Source: Cladocopium goreaui
Lineage: Eukaryota; Sar; Dinophyceae; Suessiales; Symbiodiniaceae
Reading direction: 5' to 3'
NCBI GenBank assembly: GCA_947184155.2
Contig: CAMXCT020004002.1
Span: 432,863-496,862 of the forward strand
Length of the DNA stretch: 64,000 nucleotides
This document shows positions 34,481 to 43,997 of the stretch, piece after piece. Within the stretch, counting starts at the first letter, position 1, and every line of letters starts with the position of its first letter. A program made the translations under genes and the position numbers. The notes below the pieces were generated by a model. It was not told where the DNA came from. It did not search any database and saw nothing but the letters and a program-made list of their open reading frames with translations.

Positions 34481-34567
34481 GAGCCGTGACCGTCGCGACG
34501 GTCGCGACGACCGCCGCGAGGAGCGTCGCCGCGACGATCGCTCCTCACGGTCGCGCTCGGGGAAGCG
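34481..34567 (+). CDS. Exon, main RS/RD-rich tail segment
   Basis: Acceptor GGACCGCCAG|G. It reads SRDRRDGRDDRREERRRDDR then SSRSRSGKR. Phase 2 in; a GC donor (AAGCG|GCGCGG) gives phase 2 out. The frame stays open to 34598 (GGPRSPLGT). SR-type low-complexity domains are typical of pre-mRNA splicing factors, and this is the main functional clue for the gene. Confidence 0.65.
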
Positions 34568-34599
34568 GCGCGGGGGGCCTCGGTCGCCATTGGGGACCT

Positions 34600-35321
34600 G
34601 AAAATCATCCAAATTTGGATTGTTTTTTGAATGGAAAAAGCCAATGGTTTTGGAGTAGCCCCATAAATAATGGATACAAAAAGTGATTTGACCAGTTGGC
34701 AGAAGCAGAGGTTTGACTGAGGTGCAAGGGTGCGCATGTGAGTTTGACCATGACGAATGGGGAGCCCAAAATTATATCATTCATTATATCCCATAATCCC
34801 AGCAGGAATTATGTTTTTTTAATCCAGTTGCAGAATTCACCTAGATTATCCAGACGGATGGTGGTAAGCAGGAACTTTAGTTTCAATGGAGTGTAGCCGC
34901 CAATATCGGCGTTGTGTCTAGGGATATCGTGGATAATAGATGCTAAATTATGAATGGATGCCACTAGTTCTTTACCATGATGATTTATCGGTGAAGTCTA
35001 AATCTAAACAGCCATTGAGTGGAACTGCAACCCTAGCATACTGGTGTTACGACCAGGTGGATTTAAATATGGATGACTTTAAGAACGCGAAAAATTGGTT
35101 GAAGCCCCCCACTTAGCAAAATGATTTTGCATGCCACCAAAGAGGATCTTCGACCAATTCGAATCATACCTGCCTCACCAAAAATGATGATTTTGGTATA
35201 TTTTGGTCATTGGGGAACTCCCCAAAATCACCAATAGTTCAAGTTGGTGAACTATAATTCTTAGAGTTTCTGAGATAATGAAGCCATCAGGACTAGGCTG
35301 TGTTTTGCCACATTTTGTGAG
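34600..35321. other. Intron
   Basis: AT-rich, with no supported exon. Short repeats of CCCCAAAATCACC type occur near 35220. Confidence 0.5.
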
Positions 35322-35434
35322 GCGTTACCGCTCCTTCAGTTGTGACCTGTTTGATGTTGGCTCGAGCTTTAACGCATTGCCCGTTGACATCAGTATCATC
35401 GAGGCTGGCTGGGTTGAACCATCAGAAATCTTGG
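35322..35434 (+). CDS. Exon, RYRSFSCDLFDVGSSFNALP...
   Basis: Acceptor TTGTGAG|G and a canonical donor TTGG|GTAAGA. The 113 nt, phase 2 to phase 1, read RYRSFSCDLFDVGSSFNALP, then VDISIIEAGWVEPSEIL. Confidence 0.55.
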
Positions 35435-35556
35435 GTAAGAATGGGACCATCATGTGGAAATTCATCATGAAAAGGCGCATCTTTTTTTGGGTGGTTTTTC
35501 GTTGGGACATCTCAGGACTTCAGCCGGTCACCGGTGTTGGCACATTAAAACCGTAG

Positions 35557-35601
35557 GGGATGGCACTGGTCGATGTCGTGTTGGTTGGAGATCTTCGATT
35601 G
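35557..35601 (+). CDS. Exon, DGTGRCRVGWRSSI
   Basis: Acceptor CCGTAG|GG, phase 1. It reads DGTGRCRVGWRSSI. A GA donor at 35602 gives phase 1 for 35915. Alternatively the exon runs to 35618, ending inside the adjacent element's terminal repeat at CCG|GTAAAC. Confidence 0.4.
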
Positions 35602-35613
35602 GAACTGAAGATA

Positions 35614-35714
35614 TACCGGTAAACATACAAAAGCTATTGAACATGGCCATTTATAGTGAGTTTTCCCATTCAAAATGGCGATGTTCAATAGTTATGTTAG
35701 TTTACCAGAGGGTA
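35614..35714. mobile_element. Family 1 element, possible whole intron
   Basis: The left end is shortened (TACCGGTAAACATAC, lacking CTCT); the right end is GTTAGTTTACCAGAGGGTA. Splicing CCG|GTAAAC to TTTACCAG|AGG would remove 90 nt and keep the upstream frame open for 31 more codons to a TAA at 35802. Confidence 0.7.
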
Positions 35715-35914
35715 CCCGTGTTGGTGGGTTGTTTGTCCAAATCATGGCCTGTCCGTCTACAAGGGGTGCATGCGTCATTCTACTTTGATACTGCTGAGTA
35801 CTAATGCTACTAAGTCAGACCATTCTGAAGAAGATGATTCTTATATATATATTCACTATTATAGTACTAATGCTACTATATTCTTATTGTGATTCATGCT
35901 TGGTTTGAAGACAG

Positions 35915-35962
35915 TGAACCACAGGGTGGTAACCGTCAGCGACAGAGACAGCAAGAAGTCCA
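35915..35962 (+). CDS. Exon, NHRVVTVSDRDSKKS
   Basis: Acceptor GAAGACAG|TG and strong donor GTCCA|GTGAGC. The 48 nt, phase 1 to phase 1, read VNHRVVTVSDRDSKKS. It continues the RS/RD theme and joins 36221 as KKSRDGPR. Confidence 0.45.
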
Positions 35963-36036
35963 GTGAGCCATCCAGAACGAAAGCAGCAAAAGTACAGCGA
36001 CCGCCACAGATGGCTATTACACCATTCAATATCATG

Positions 36037-36154
36037 TACCCTCTAGTTATTTAACAGTTTGCCATGGAAGCCATGGCCCATTTAGTTCGATGCTTCACCT
36101 ATTAAAAATGGGTGGATCTTTCCATGGCAAACTGTTAGTCATAATCAGATGGTA
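36037..36154. mobile_element. Family 1 element, GCCATGG subfamily
   Basis: TACCCTCTAGTTATTTAACAG to GTTAGTCATAATCAGATGGTA, with core GCCATGGAAGCCATGGCCCA. It starts 74 bp after the exon at 35962. Confidence 0.7.
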
Positions 36155-36220
36155 ATCGCGGTGATTCAATCCATTGGCCATGTATTGGGGTGGTTATCTG
36201 TGGATGGGGGTTCACGGCAG

Positions 36221-36348
36221 GAGATGGCCCGCGTTTTTGCCCTCGCATTGCTGCTGGTGCCACCCCCGCTGAACGAAACAGTGTAATTCAAGGGGTCGAC
36301 TGGATCACGGACAACATTTTTAAAGAAGCGGATGGTTTCACAATGTGA
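36221..36348 (+). CDS. Exon, possibly terminal, RDGPRFCPRIAAG...
   Basis: Acceptor CACGGCAG|GA with phase 1 in. It reads DGPRFCPRIAAGATPAERNS, then VIQGVDWITDNIFKEADGFT, to a TGA at 36346. It could be the last exon, or splice at GT (AACA|GTGTAATT) to a small segment at 36499-36529 (LTQLVLSRE, donor GTGAGC). Confidence 0.4.
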
Positions 36349-36608
36349 AACACAGACGGTTCATCTAATCCATTTTTTCAGGAATTTTCATAATGATATT
36401 ATATGATATAATGATAATTGTTAGATTGTTACCATGAACATTGGTTTTTTTTCTTCAGTGCCATAGCTAGACTGGCTCAAAAAACGGTGAGTCTCCAGGG
36501 TTGACCCAACTAGTCCTGTCGAGAGAGCAGTGAGCCCACCAGATGGAGTGCCACCAGATGGAGAAAACAAAATGAGATCAACTTAGATGTTTTAAAATAT
36601 AGCACAGG

Positions 36609-36698
36609 CTGGTGGCTTGGAACATGTCTTATCTTTCAATATATTGGGAATAATAATCCCAACTGACTATGTTTCAGAGGGTTGAAACCACCAACCAG
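36609..36698. mobile_element. Family 2 element
   Basis: CTGGTGGCTTGGAACATG to GTTGAAACCACCAACCAG, with GTTTCAGAGGG near the right end. Confidence 0.7.
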
Positions 36699-36699
36699 A

Positions 36700-37522
36700 G
36701 CAATATGTATGAAGCCCAAAAAAAAACTCCCATCTAATACTTTTACCATACTTGTTTGGTTTTTTTTTGGAGCAAGGAGGAGTGTCATGTATGTATTCAC
36801 TGGTAGGGTATTCTTTGGTCTAGAGTAGCACCCTTATGCCCCGCTGATTTCTCTGATCCTGCGTCCATCGCCGAGAACCACTGCTGGGGAACGATCTTCT
36901 TTTCTCCAGATGCTGAAATGACATGACTGGTGTGGGGTCCAACAAATCCATACCATCCTGATTTCTGGTTTTGCCCAGTTTATTTCAAGGATCCATTGAT
37001 GAGTGTTTTTCAGAGGGTTTGAAACTGCCAGCCAGTATCTATCTATAGAAATATGCTATGCCAAGGTTCAACTTGAAGCTATCTTCAGCAGCGATCTCAT
37101 GCCATGGCAGTCAAACTTCAGCGTCCCCGACTGGTGCTTGGCACTGAAGCAGGCAAGGATGGCCCTCTGGTAATCCTCAGCCATTCTTCTTTGATGGTGT
37201 TCCTCTATGTGTCCATGAGAAAATCATTCCCCAATGGCCATGTGTGAGTGCATTTTTTCCAAAAGAGTTGAACAGATGCTTTGCTTTCGTAGTCCAAAGC
37301 TGGGTAAACCTATGATTCCATATGGCTTTGTCATAAAATGAGGTGCTGAAGAATTTGCTGGCTCATCATTTTCCCATTTTCCATGGCTATAAATTGGGGG
37401 GGGTATCCGGGTATCGCATATTTGGCGGGGGATAACCATCCGTAAATCCCAGCGATCTGGAGGTTGGGGGGGGTATCCGGGTATCGCATATTTGGCGGGG
37501 GATAACCATCCGTAAATCCCAG
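36700..37522. other. Boundary region between the zinc-knuckle gene and the PPR gene
   Basis: No strong exon. Weak candidates are ADFSDPASIAENHCWGTIFF at about 36840-36915, and a reading with DWCLALKQARMAL near 37130 that resembles PPR helix B. Either could belong to the PPR gene. Confidence 0.35.
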
Positions 37523-37533
37523 CGATCTGGAGG
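37394..37533. repeat. 70-bp exact tandem duplication
   Basis: Two identical units, starting TGGGGGGGGTATCC and ending GCGATCTGGAGGT, begin at 37394-37395 and 37464-37465. The second unit contains the acceptor and first bases of the PPR exon at 37523, so the acceptor is duplicated as well. Confidence 0.85.
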
Positions 37534-37579
37534 TCGACCAACGCTGCGGAGTCGTGGTCTACACCAATGCCATCGCAGC
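37523..37579 (+). CDS. PPR exon, GVVVYTNAIAA
   Basis: Acceptor TCCCAG|C and donor GCAGC|GTGAAG. It reads DLEVDQRCGVVVYTNAIAA, the helix A part of a PPR unit (V-x-Y-x-x-A-I-x-A). Confidence 0.6.
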
Positions 37580-37725
37580 GTGAAGCTGAGAAATGAAACA
37601 AAGTCTTGTCTGAAAATAGGGGGTAGCTGAAAATGGCTACTTTAATAGGGAAAATGATGGTGAAGCACCAAATTTGAAGTACCATATGGACAAACCCAAA
37701 GGATGCTGGGAGTTTGAAGATTTGA

Positions 37726-37822
37726 GTTGGTTGGTGCTATCGAACATGTGTTATTTTCCAACCTTTTTTCGATTCTCCAAATTGACTCATAATTTTGGGA
37801 AGGGGTTGAAACCACCAACCAG
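37726..37822. mobile_element. Family 2 element, left end diverged
   Basis: AGTTGGTTGGTGCTATCGAAC to GAAACCACCAACCAG; the centre has AATTGACTCATAATTTTGGGA. Confidence 0.55.
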
Positions 37823-38067
37823 TGAGTGATGTAAGTCGAAGATTAGCAAAAATGCTGGGAGATCCAGCGCAGAGGACCAGAACAAGCAGAACTGCAGCAG
37901 GATTTGGTCGCAATGTGAACCAAAAACCAGAAGCCATTCCCAATTTTACACAATGACTTTCTAGAAATGGGTCATTCCAAAATTCAAAGCCATATATATA
38001 TATATAACCTGGGTTCAAGCATTGGGTTTACCCAATTAGAATTGCATCACAAATATTGCACTGCCAG

Positions 38068-38162
38068 ATTGCTTCGCAAAGCGAGGCGCAACGTCGAAGC
38101 TTGAAGTGGCTACAAGCCGTGGAGTTTTTGTCCGCTCTCAGTGCCAGAACGCTCGAAGGCAC
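38068..38162 (+). CDS. PPR-like exon, LKWLQAVEFLSALSARTLEG
   Basis: Acceptor CTGCCAG|A and donor GCAC|GTGGCG. It reads ASQSEAQRRSLKWLQAVEFL then SALSARTLEG, resembling PPR helix B (W-x-x-A-x-x-x-L-x-x-M). Confidence 0.45.
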
Positions 38163-38751
38163 GTGGCGAGATCATGGGGGATTCACCATGTCGTTTTTCG
38201 GAGTCCATTGAAAGAGAAAAATGGGGATTGCCCATATACTATTGTAATGGATTATCCCAATTTTTGAAATAGATTATCCCCATCCAATAGATTATTATAT
38301 AATATATATTATATCCCATTGATTATACTATATCCAATAGTTATTTCATGTTATTTGTATATAGTTATTATTTTGGGATTGCCAATATATTTATTATTGT
38401 ATATTGATGGGTGATGTTTCTCATTTGTTCCCTATTTCAGACGATGATCATCAACGGGACGGGAAGGAAAAAATGCAACAACTCTGGAATAAAAACTATA
38501 GAAGTGTCCATCGAATCTAACCCCATCCAATCTATTGGCATCTATTGCCTATTTCCAGGTACTTCCCTTGTTTATCTACGAGATTTCAGTAAATTAGAAT
38601 CCCCCCAAAAGCCTCCAAAAGCCAGATTTGGCTCTACAAAATGGGGACACCCAACCCCAGGTCATCTTTTGGGGGTATAAATTAGACCCTAAACTATGGA
38701 TGATTTTTCCCAGGGTTTCCCTGTATGACCCCGCCGCAACTTTTTTCTGAG

Positions 38752-38868
38752 GCAACGCCGTGACATGGACTGCTGCCGCAGGCGCGACTGCAGGCGTTTG
38801 GCCAAGGTCGCTGCAGATGGTCTTTGGAGATATGCGAGGGCCACTTGGCGCCACTGTTGTTGAAAATG
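38752..38868 (+). CDS. PPR exon, NAVTWTAAAGATAGVWPRSL...
   Basis: Acceptor TTCTGAG|GC. It reads NAVTWTAAAGATAGVWPRSL, then QMVFGDMRGPLGATVV, a nearly whole PPR unit (N-A-x-x-W ... W-x-x-S-L-x-M-F-x-x-M). The donor is not resolved; the end is approximate. Confidence 0.6.
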
Positions 38869-39222
38869 GGAATGTAATCTACGTAATCCCCCTGAAATAA
38901 CCGTTTTTAAATATGGATCATGATGATAAGCCATGAAAATTAGGGATACGTGTTGGCACCATCAAAGTTGGATTTACTCCTCAATAAATGGGGATTTCAT
39001 GCATTATTCATAGGGATATAATGGAGATATACAACCAGCTCAGTATGAAGTTGGATTGTCATTTCCATATCAATCGGGCTAGGTCATCCCAGATTATTAG
39101 GTGGTTACAAGGAATCCTTAATGACAGTCGGATGACAATGCCCCATGTACCATGTGTTGTGTGAGGGGTTTAACCATCAGTGATGAGACGGAGAAATGGG
39201 ATATGTATGGATAACCAGCAAA

Positions 39223-39336
39223 TACCCTCTGGTAAACAAACAAAAAGCTATTGAAAATTGCCATTTAGTTCGTGGATTTACCCATTAATAGCATGGTGAT
39301 TTTCCCATCAGTTGTTTGTATGTTTACCAGAGTGTA
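39223..39336. mobile_element. Family 1 element with duplicated right part
   Basis: TACCCTCTGGTAAACAAACA to TTTACCAGAGTGTA. Downstream, CCCATATGTTTCCAAAAAATCACC is repeated and a second end (GTATGTTTACCAGGGGGTA) lies at 39434-39452. Confidence 0.7.
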
Positions 39337-39683
39337 TCTCCCATAAATCACCATATTTCCCATATGTTTCCAAAAAATCACCATATTTTCCCATATGTTT
39401 CCAATAAATCACCGTATTTCCCATCGGTTTTTTGTATGTTTACCAGGGGGTAATGGAAATCGATATAAATAGCACAGACTTTGACTATCGACCACCTCAG
39501 GCGATCGATCCGGCCAAATGCCACTCGGCCCATATCGTAGTGGGGTGCTGGCTGATGGATAGATCAACTGGTAGGGATATGGAGGTTTCCTAAAAATAAG
39601 GTACCCCTAAATCATCAACCAAATTATTGAAAAAGTGGATTTAGCCATTGATTTAATGATGATTTCATGGGATTTTATTGGGA

Positions 39684-39800
39684 TACCCTCTGGTTATGAC
39701 TAACAGTTTGCCATGGAAAGATCCACCCATTTTTTCATAGGTAAACCATCGAAATAAATGGGCCATGGCTCCCATGGCCATGTTAAATAACCAGAAAGTA
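39684..39800. mobile_element. Family 1 element, GCCATGG subfamily
   Basis: TACCCTCTGGTTATGAC to AAATAACCAGAAAGTA; core AAATGGGCCATGGCTCCCAT. Confidence 0.7.
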
Positions 39801-40327
39801 CCCCTAAATCATCCATGTGTATAGGAATTTCCATGAAATAAGCCATCCAGCTATTGGGGATTCCCCATTTATGGAAACCACCATGTTGGTAGATATGGTA
39901 TTGTAATGATTGTAATGTATGGTTCGATGTGTATCAGCTGTCCAAGGTTTAGCAAGTTGACATCCTGCAGACTACTGGCCCCATTGGTGATGTTCAGGCC
40001 TTGTGCTACATTTTTTCGCAAGCCACAAAAAGAATCAGAAAGTGGTGTTTTCAGGATGGTAGTTCGATGTTTTCAGAATCCCCGAGAAAAAATCCAGGTG
40101 TCCAACGGTTCGATTTCTCTTTAGGGCTATTATAATGTATTATACTCATGGGGAACATGGTGATTATACCTGGGGAACATACCCCTAATAACATGGTTAT
40201 AAAATAATCATGGTATATAAATGTATATAATGTATTATACCTGGTTTATTTTGAACATCTCTGAAAAATCATGGGAACTCTTATCCAATCCACCAGCATT
40301 TGTTGGCATGGCAGCTTTGCCGAAACA

Positions 40328-40413
40328 GGTCATCACTTTCAGCAGCCTCTTCTCTGCTTGGCCGTTGGCGCAGAAACTCTTGGCCCAGATGAACAGATGG
40401 AACTTGTGGCTGG
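40328..40413 (+). CDS. PPR exon, VITFSSLFSAWPLAQKLLAQ
   Basis: Acceptor GAAACAG|G and donor GCTGG|GTTTTC. It reads VITFSSLFSAWPLAQKLLAQ then MNRWNLW. The normal spacer before Trp is short here. Confidence 0.6.
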
Positions 40414-41103
40414 GTTTTCCCATATGTAACTAATCTGGGCGTAACACTGGTGTGATTGGGAAAATTTTGACCAGAGACTTGCAGATGTGGTTGATCAGAA
40501 AAACTAAAAAAAAACATTTTTTGATTGTCCCCAGCAACTGGGAATTCATCACTAATAGTGGTTATATTTTTTTATCATCAACTGGGGATTTTTTTCATCC
40601 CACGTTTTACAGTGATTATTCAGGGCTTAAGCATCAAAAATGTAGTATGTTTGCCAACAATCAAGGCATTCAATGCATTGATTGATTGAAAAGCCAGCTT
40701 TTCCTCATTACGTTTCCTGTGAAACCTACGGGAAAACCTCAAGAAGGTCTACTGGGATTACGGATTCAATGTTTTCTCCCATCAAAAATGATACAGTATG
40801 ATATTTTCCAAACAGAAAGTATCTGACAGTATCTGGCCTGGCTGGGAAAAGAACACCATGAAAATTGTTATTGATAGTTAGCTTTGCTACTAAAACTATG
40901 GCAAAACTTGCATTCTCCTTGAGAACCAGGTAAGACAAGAAACGCTGGTTCTACATTCAGTCGCTATGTAGGAGACCCCATCGGTTGTGGAATACATGTA
41001 CTTCCCCTCAGCAAAACCAGGTTCACGCCTATGGTAGAAAATCATCCAATGGATTTCTTGGATTCCCCAAAAATTTGGTGAGAAGTGGTTCCTACCATAG
41101 ATT

Positions 41104-41241
41104 TCCCAAAATTCCCATTGGTTGCGTGATTAATAGAGGGAAAATTGAAGAAACCCCTGAAAAACAACAGGTTTCTATGATGATAGATGGGATTAACCAG
41201 CTCCCGGCCCCTCTATTTTTTTACCACAAGGACATTATTGG
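41104..41241. mobile_element. Family 4 element, uninterrupted copy
   Basis: CCCAAAATTCCCATTGGTTG to CTCCCGGCCCCTCTATTTTT. It aligns with 2801-3092 except for the block inserted there. Confidence 0.65.
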
Positions 41242-41336
41242 TTCATTAATATTAGATTTTGTATTTTACAAATATTTATTAATATATATATATATTAATA
41301 TACTACTTTGAAATTCGAAACCGCCGTTTTCTGCAG

Positions 41337-41489
41337 ATTTCTCCAGCCGATCCAAGTGGTTCCTTTTTTACCGAGGCGCTCCGACGTGGCCTCGCAGAAT
41401 GCTGCGTTGAAAGCCACCGAAGCGTGGCGCTTGGCGCTGCGAAGTTTGGAGGAGATGCCACAGCGAGGCACAGAAGCCATTTCATGTGG
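41337..41489 (+). CDS. PPR exon, one full repeat
   Basis: Acceptor TTTCTGCAG| and a canonical donor TGTGG|GTAAAT. It ends with SQNAALKATEAWRLALRSLE, then EMPQRGTEAISCG, a full PPR-like unit. Confidence 0.65.
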
Positions 41490-41515
41490 GTAAATATCCA
41501 TGGTTAATGTTGGTT

Positions 41516-41775
41516 AATAGTGGCCTAATATTGGTTAATAATGGTTAATATTGGTTAATAATGGTTAATAATTGCCTAATATTGGTTAATACTGGTCAAT
41601 AATGGTTAATATTGGTTAATACTGGTTAATAATGGTGATTCATGGATGACTAATGATGATTAATGTGGGTATAACAATGTCATGTTTACCACCCATGTTC
41701 CTGGGAATGGTAAGTTTATACCACCAAGCAAAAAAATGGTGATGACTGGAGGATGGTTTATTGTTTTAGCTACGT
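41516..41775. repeat. GGTTAATATTGGTTAA array and 'GATTAATGTGG' module
   Basis: Degenerate GGTTAATATTGGTTAATAATGG units, then GACTAATGATGATTAATGT and CCATGTTCCTGGGAATGG, in the same order as at 12400-12640. Confidence 0.6.
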
Positions 41776-42081
41776 TAGAGTCAGTGGCCATATTTTGGGG
41801 ATATATCCCCTTAGCCCTTAGACCAAAAATGGCCATTGACGGATTGAAGTTTCGAAAGAACAGAGTTCCATCCACTGGAAATCAAAGCCAGTTTTATCCA
41901 TTGAATTGTCATGTTGCCTGATGTGTGGATGTGTTTAGGGGCTCAATCTGAAACATGTTTTTTACCTAACACCGGTGAGGTGGCTTCAATTCTCATGAAA
42001 GCCGTGGTCTGCAGCCGCTGTAAATCCCCAATTGTGCTGGGATGATGGGATGAATGCCCAATCAATCCAAACCAGCATCAG

Positions 42082-42199
42082 CCCATGGAGGTTTGTCGCC
42101 CAACTTCACTTCGCGGAACCTGTGCATTTCGCTGCTGGACCATTGGGCAAGGGCCTTGCAGTTGGCACAGGACGCGACCGAAGAAGCTGGGGCCCTGGG
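42082..42199 (+). CDS. PPR-like exon, NLCISLLDHWARALQLAQ
   Basis: Acceptor GCATCAG|CC. It reads HGGLSPNFTSRNLCISLLDH then WARALQLAQDATEEAGALG. The donor is GG|GTTGTT. Helix B (HWARALQLAQ) is the clearest part. Confidence 0.5.
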
Positions 42200-42455
42200 G
42201 TTGTTCAAAAATAAGGAAATTACATGGTTTACCCCCAATTTATGGCCATCGGAAAACAGAGAAATGCATTTCTCAACAATGGGATGGAATTGAGCACCCA
42301 ATTTCACGATATGATGATTGATGGGGAAGAGTGGGGGAAGCATGAGCACGAGCTGAGAAATGGCTTCAAATATCTTGTAAGGCTTGGGATTGCAAATGTT
42401 TACACAATTAGAATGACTTGTTCACAGGACCTTTTGGGTACTGATGACACTCTTT

Positions 42456-42563
42456 TACCCTCTGGTAAACGTTAACAAAAAACTATGGAAAATCACCATT
42501 TTTCATGGGTAAATCCACTATAAATGGCCATTTTCAATAGCTATGTTAGTTTACCAGAGGGTA
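42456..42563. mobile_element. Family 1 element between duplicated acceptor-like sequences
   Basis: TACCCTCTGGTAAACGTTAAC to TTAGTTTACCAGAGGGTA. A 22-bp phrase ending TTGTTCACAG occurs on both sides (42407-42428 and 42574-42595). Confidence 0.8.
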
Positions 42564-42600
42564 ATATTTTCACAGTTAGGATGAGTTGTTCACAGTACAG

Positions 42601-42701
42601 GTGGCGGAACTGTTTTGTGAAGCACATGGTAAAGATCTCCATCAGCCGCAAGGACCTTCTGGGCTACAGCAGCAGCATCACCAAGTGTCGTTGGTCTCTG
42701 G
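42601..42701 (+). CDS. PPR exon, ISRKDLLGYSSSITKCRWSL
   Basis: Acceptor AGTACAG|G. It reads WRNCFVKHMVKISISRKDLL, then GYSSSITKCRWSL (V/L-x-Y-x-x-x-I-x-x-C-x-x-W). The donor is GC (CTGG|GCTGAAG). Confidence 0.55.
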
Positions 42702-43270
42702 GCTGAAGTTGGGGAATCCCTTCGGTTAAACTGACTGGTTGAGCAGGTCATTCTTATTCTTTGTTTTTTTTGGCGGGTTTGATTTGGGAGTATATGTATG
42801 TCTGTATAATATATATATATATGCTGTATGTGCACATACATGTACAATATGTACTAGCCAGCCAAAACATACACGTTCTTGGCAGGGTATGCAAGATTGG
42901 CCTTGTAGGTATCAAGCACTTGTTTCTGTGAAGTTATCATGGCAAGCGTTTCTTTGTGGATGGGTTTCGGTTGGTCTGTTGACCGGTAGTTGTTGGACTT
43001 CTGGCTTCGTGGGTCATTTGATGACCCATCCAAAATCCATTGAGAAGTGACAAAGTAATCCTACTAACCCATGAATTTAGCACTTTAGCAGGTGAATGGT
43101 CAAAGGATAGTTCACCATCAATCATTGACCTATCGAATCCAATGATTCTGTCAGTTACGAAATCGTTGATTGGTACTTACCCGTTAAATCGTTGATTGTC
43201 CAAATACTGCACCTCCATGGCCATTTTCGTGGGATGATCAATCCAACCATGGGATTTGGGGCTTCCCAAG

Positions 43271-43367
43271 GTCTACCAGCTCTCAGCTACTTCTGGAGCT
43301 GCAGGCGAAAAACATCCCTGGGTCATGGAGACATGGAGCTCACCAGCTCAAACTGGCTGGCTGCAGG
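43271..43367 (+). CDS. PPR-like exon, SSQLLLELQAKNIPGSWRHG
   Basis: Acceptor CCCAAG|G and donor TGCAGG|GTATTG. It reads STSSQLLLELQAKNIPGSWR then HGAHQLKLAGC. Two other frames are also open here, so the frame rests on the LLLELQ helix. Confidence 0.4.
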
Positions 43368-43378
43368 GTATTGCAGGG

Positions 43379-43482
43379 TACCCTCTGGTGAACTAACATA
43401 GCAATGGAAAATGGCCATTTATAGTGGATTTTCCCATGAAAAATGGTGATTTTCCATTGCTATGTTAGTTCACCAGAGGGTA
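43379..43482. mobile_element. Family 1 element with perfect 34-bp arms
   Basis: TACCCTCTGGTGAACTAACA and its exact complement at the right end. The substitutions TGGTGAAC (for TGGTAAAC) and AGCAATGG (for AGCTATGG) occur in both arms. It starts 11 bp after the exon end at 43367. Confidence 0.85.
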
Positions 43483-43932
43483 TCTACCATTGGCTATGGA
43501 ATCGCAAGTGCGACAAATAAGCTGCACAGGCTGACAAAATATCACCGACAAAGGCTTGGGAATCTAAGCAAGAAAAGCTGGGGATGTCGCAAGTAGCAAT
43601 CAGTAGAGGACATTGCAGTGGGGATAGAGCGGGTACCCTCAAGAAGATAAGAAGAGATTGTTCAATACTAGAGTTGACCAAAAACTGCATAAATGGTCGA
43701 AGCTCTATGGCTTTTTGTGCTCTTGATCGCAGAGTCGAAAAAGCCAGTCTCAAACTCGTCTGATATGCTCTGTTTGGGATTGATACTAAATAATGGTACG
43801 TTGATGTTCAAAAATCGAGGATCCCCCAAAACTCCCACAAGACATATCTGCTATTTTGCAATGCAAATTCCTATTTTGCCCATATGGATATCACTGATAT
43901 CACGATAGGTTGAGGTCGACTGGGGATCACAG

Positions 43933-43997
43933 GAGAAGCACCTGGAGCCCGATCTCATTGCCTTCAATGCCACTATGAATTCCTATGGCCACGGCAG
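43933..43997 (+). CDS. PPR exon, LEPDLIAFNATMNSYGHG
   Basis: Acceptor ATCACAG|G and donor GC (CGGCAG|GCTGGG). It reads EKHLEPDLIAFNATMNSYGH then G, a textbook PPR start. Phase out is 2, joining 45489 as SYGHGRWRNAM. Confidence 0.75.

Larger units (their letters stand above)
1120..36348 (+). other. Locus of a long, many-exon gene: CCHC zinc-knuckle, Gly/Lys-rich, Arg/Ser-tailed protein
   Basis: This entry groups the exons listed separately below. Seen: about 35 short segments, each preceded by AG (nearly always AG|G), followed by GT, GC or GA, and translating to protein-like sequence. Codon phases agree at most consecutive junctions; from 31609 to 35434 every junction agrees. The predicted product has a Met/Gly/Pro/Ala-rich start, two zinc knuckles, GK-rich linkers, an unrecognised middle and an RS-type tail. 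Known: CCHC plus RS proteins are often RNA-binding or splicing factors (SRSF7-like). Inferred: a nuclear RNA-binding protein. There is no RRM in what was read, so assignment to a named family would be unsafe. Some exons, especially between 6366 and 8971 and between 16512 and 17580, are probably missing, and the locus could prove to be two adjacent genes. Confidence 0.6.

Noticed and set aside
34370..34737. Minus-strand Arg-rich frames opposite the RS exon
   Set aside because: They are mirror images of the GC-rich RS-coding exon; the plus-strand reading has splice sites and phase support.
36221..36348. Small-GTPase (ARF-like) C-terminus
   Set aside because: VIQGVDWITDNI has a superficial likeness to the last helix of ARF-like proteins, but no GTP-binding motifs were found in neighbouring exons and the segment fits the RS-gene phase chain better.
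37224..37685. 153-codon minus-strand open frame
   Set aside because: It contains the 70-bp duplication read twice and opposes a plus-strand PPR exon; no protein-like pattern.
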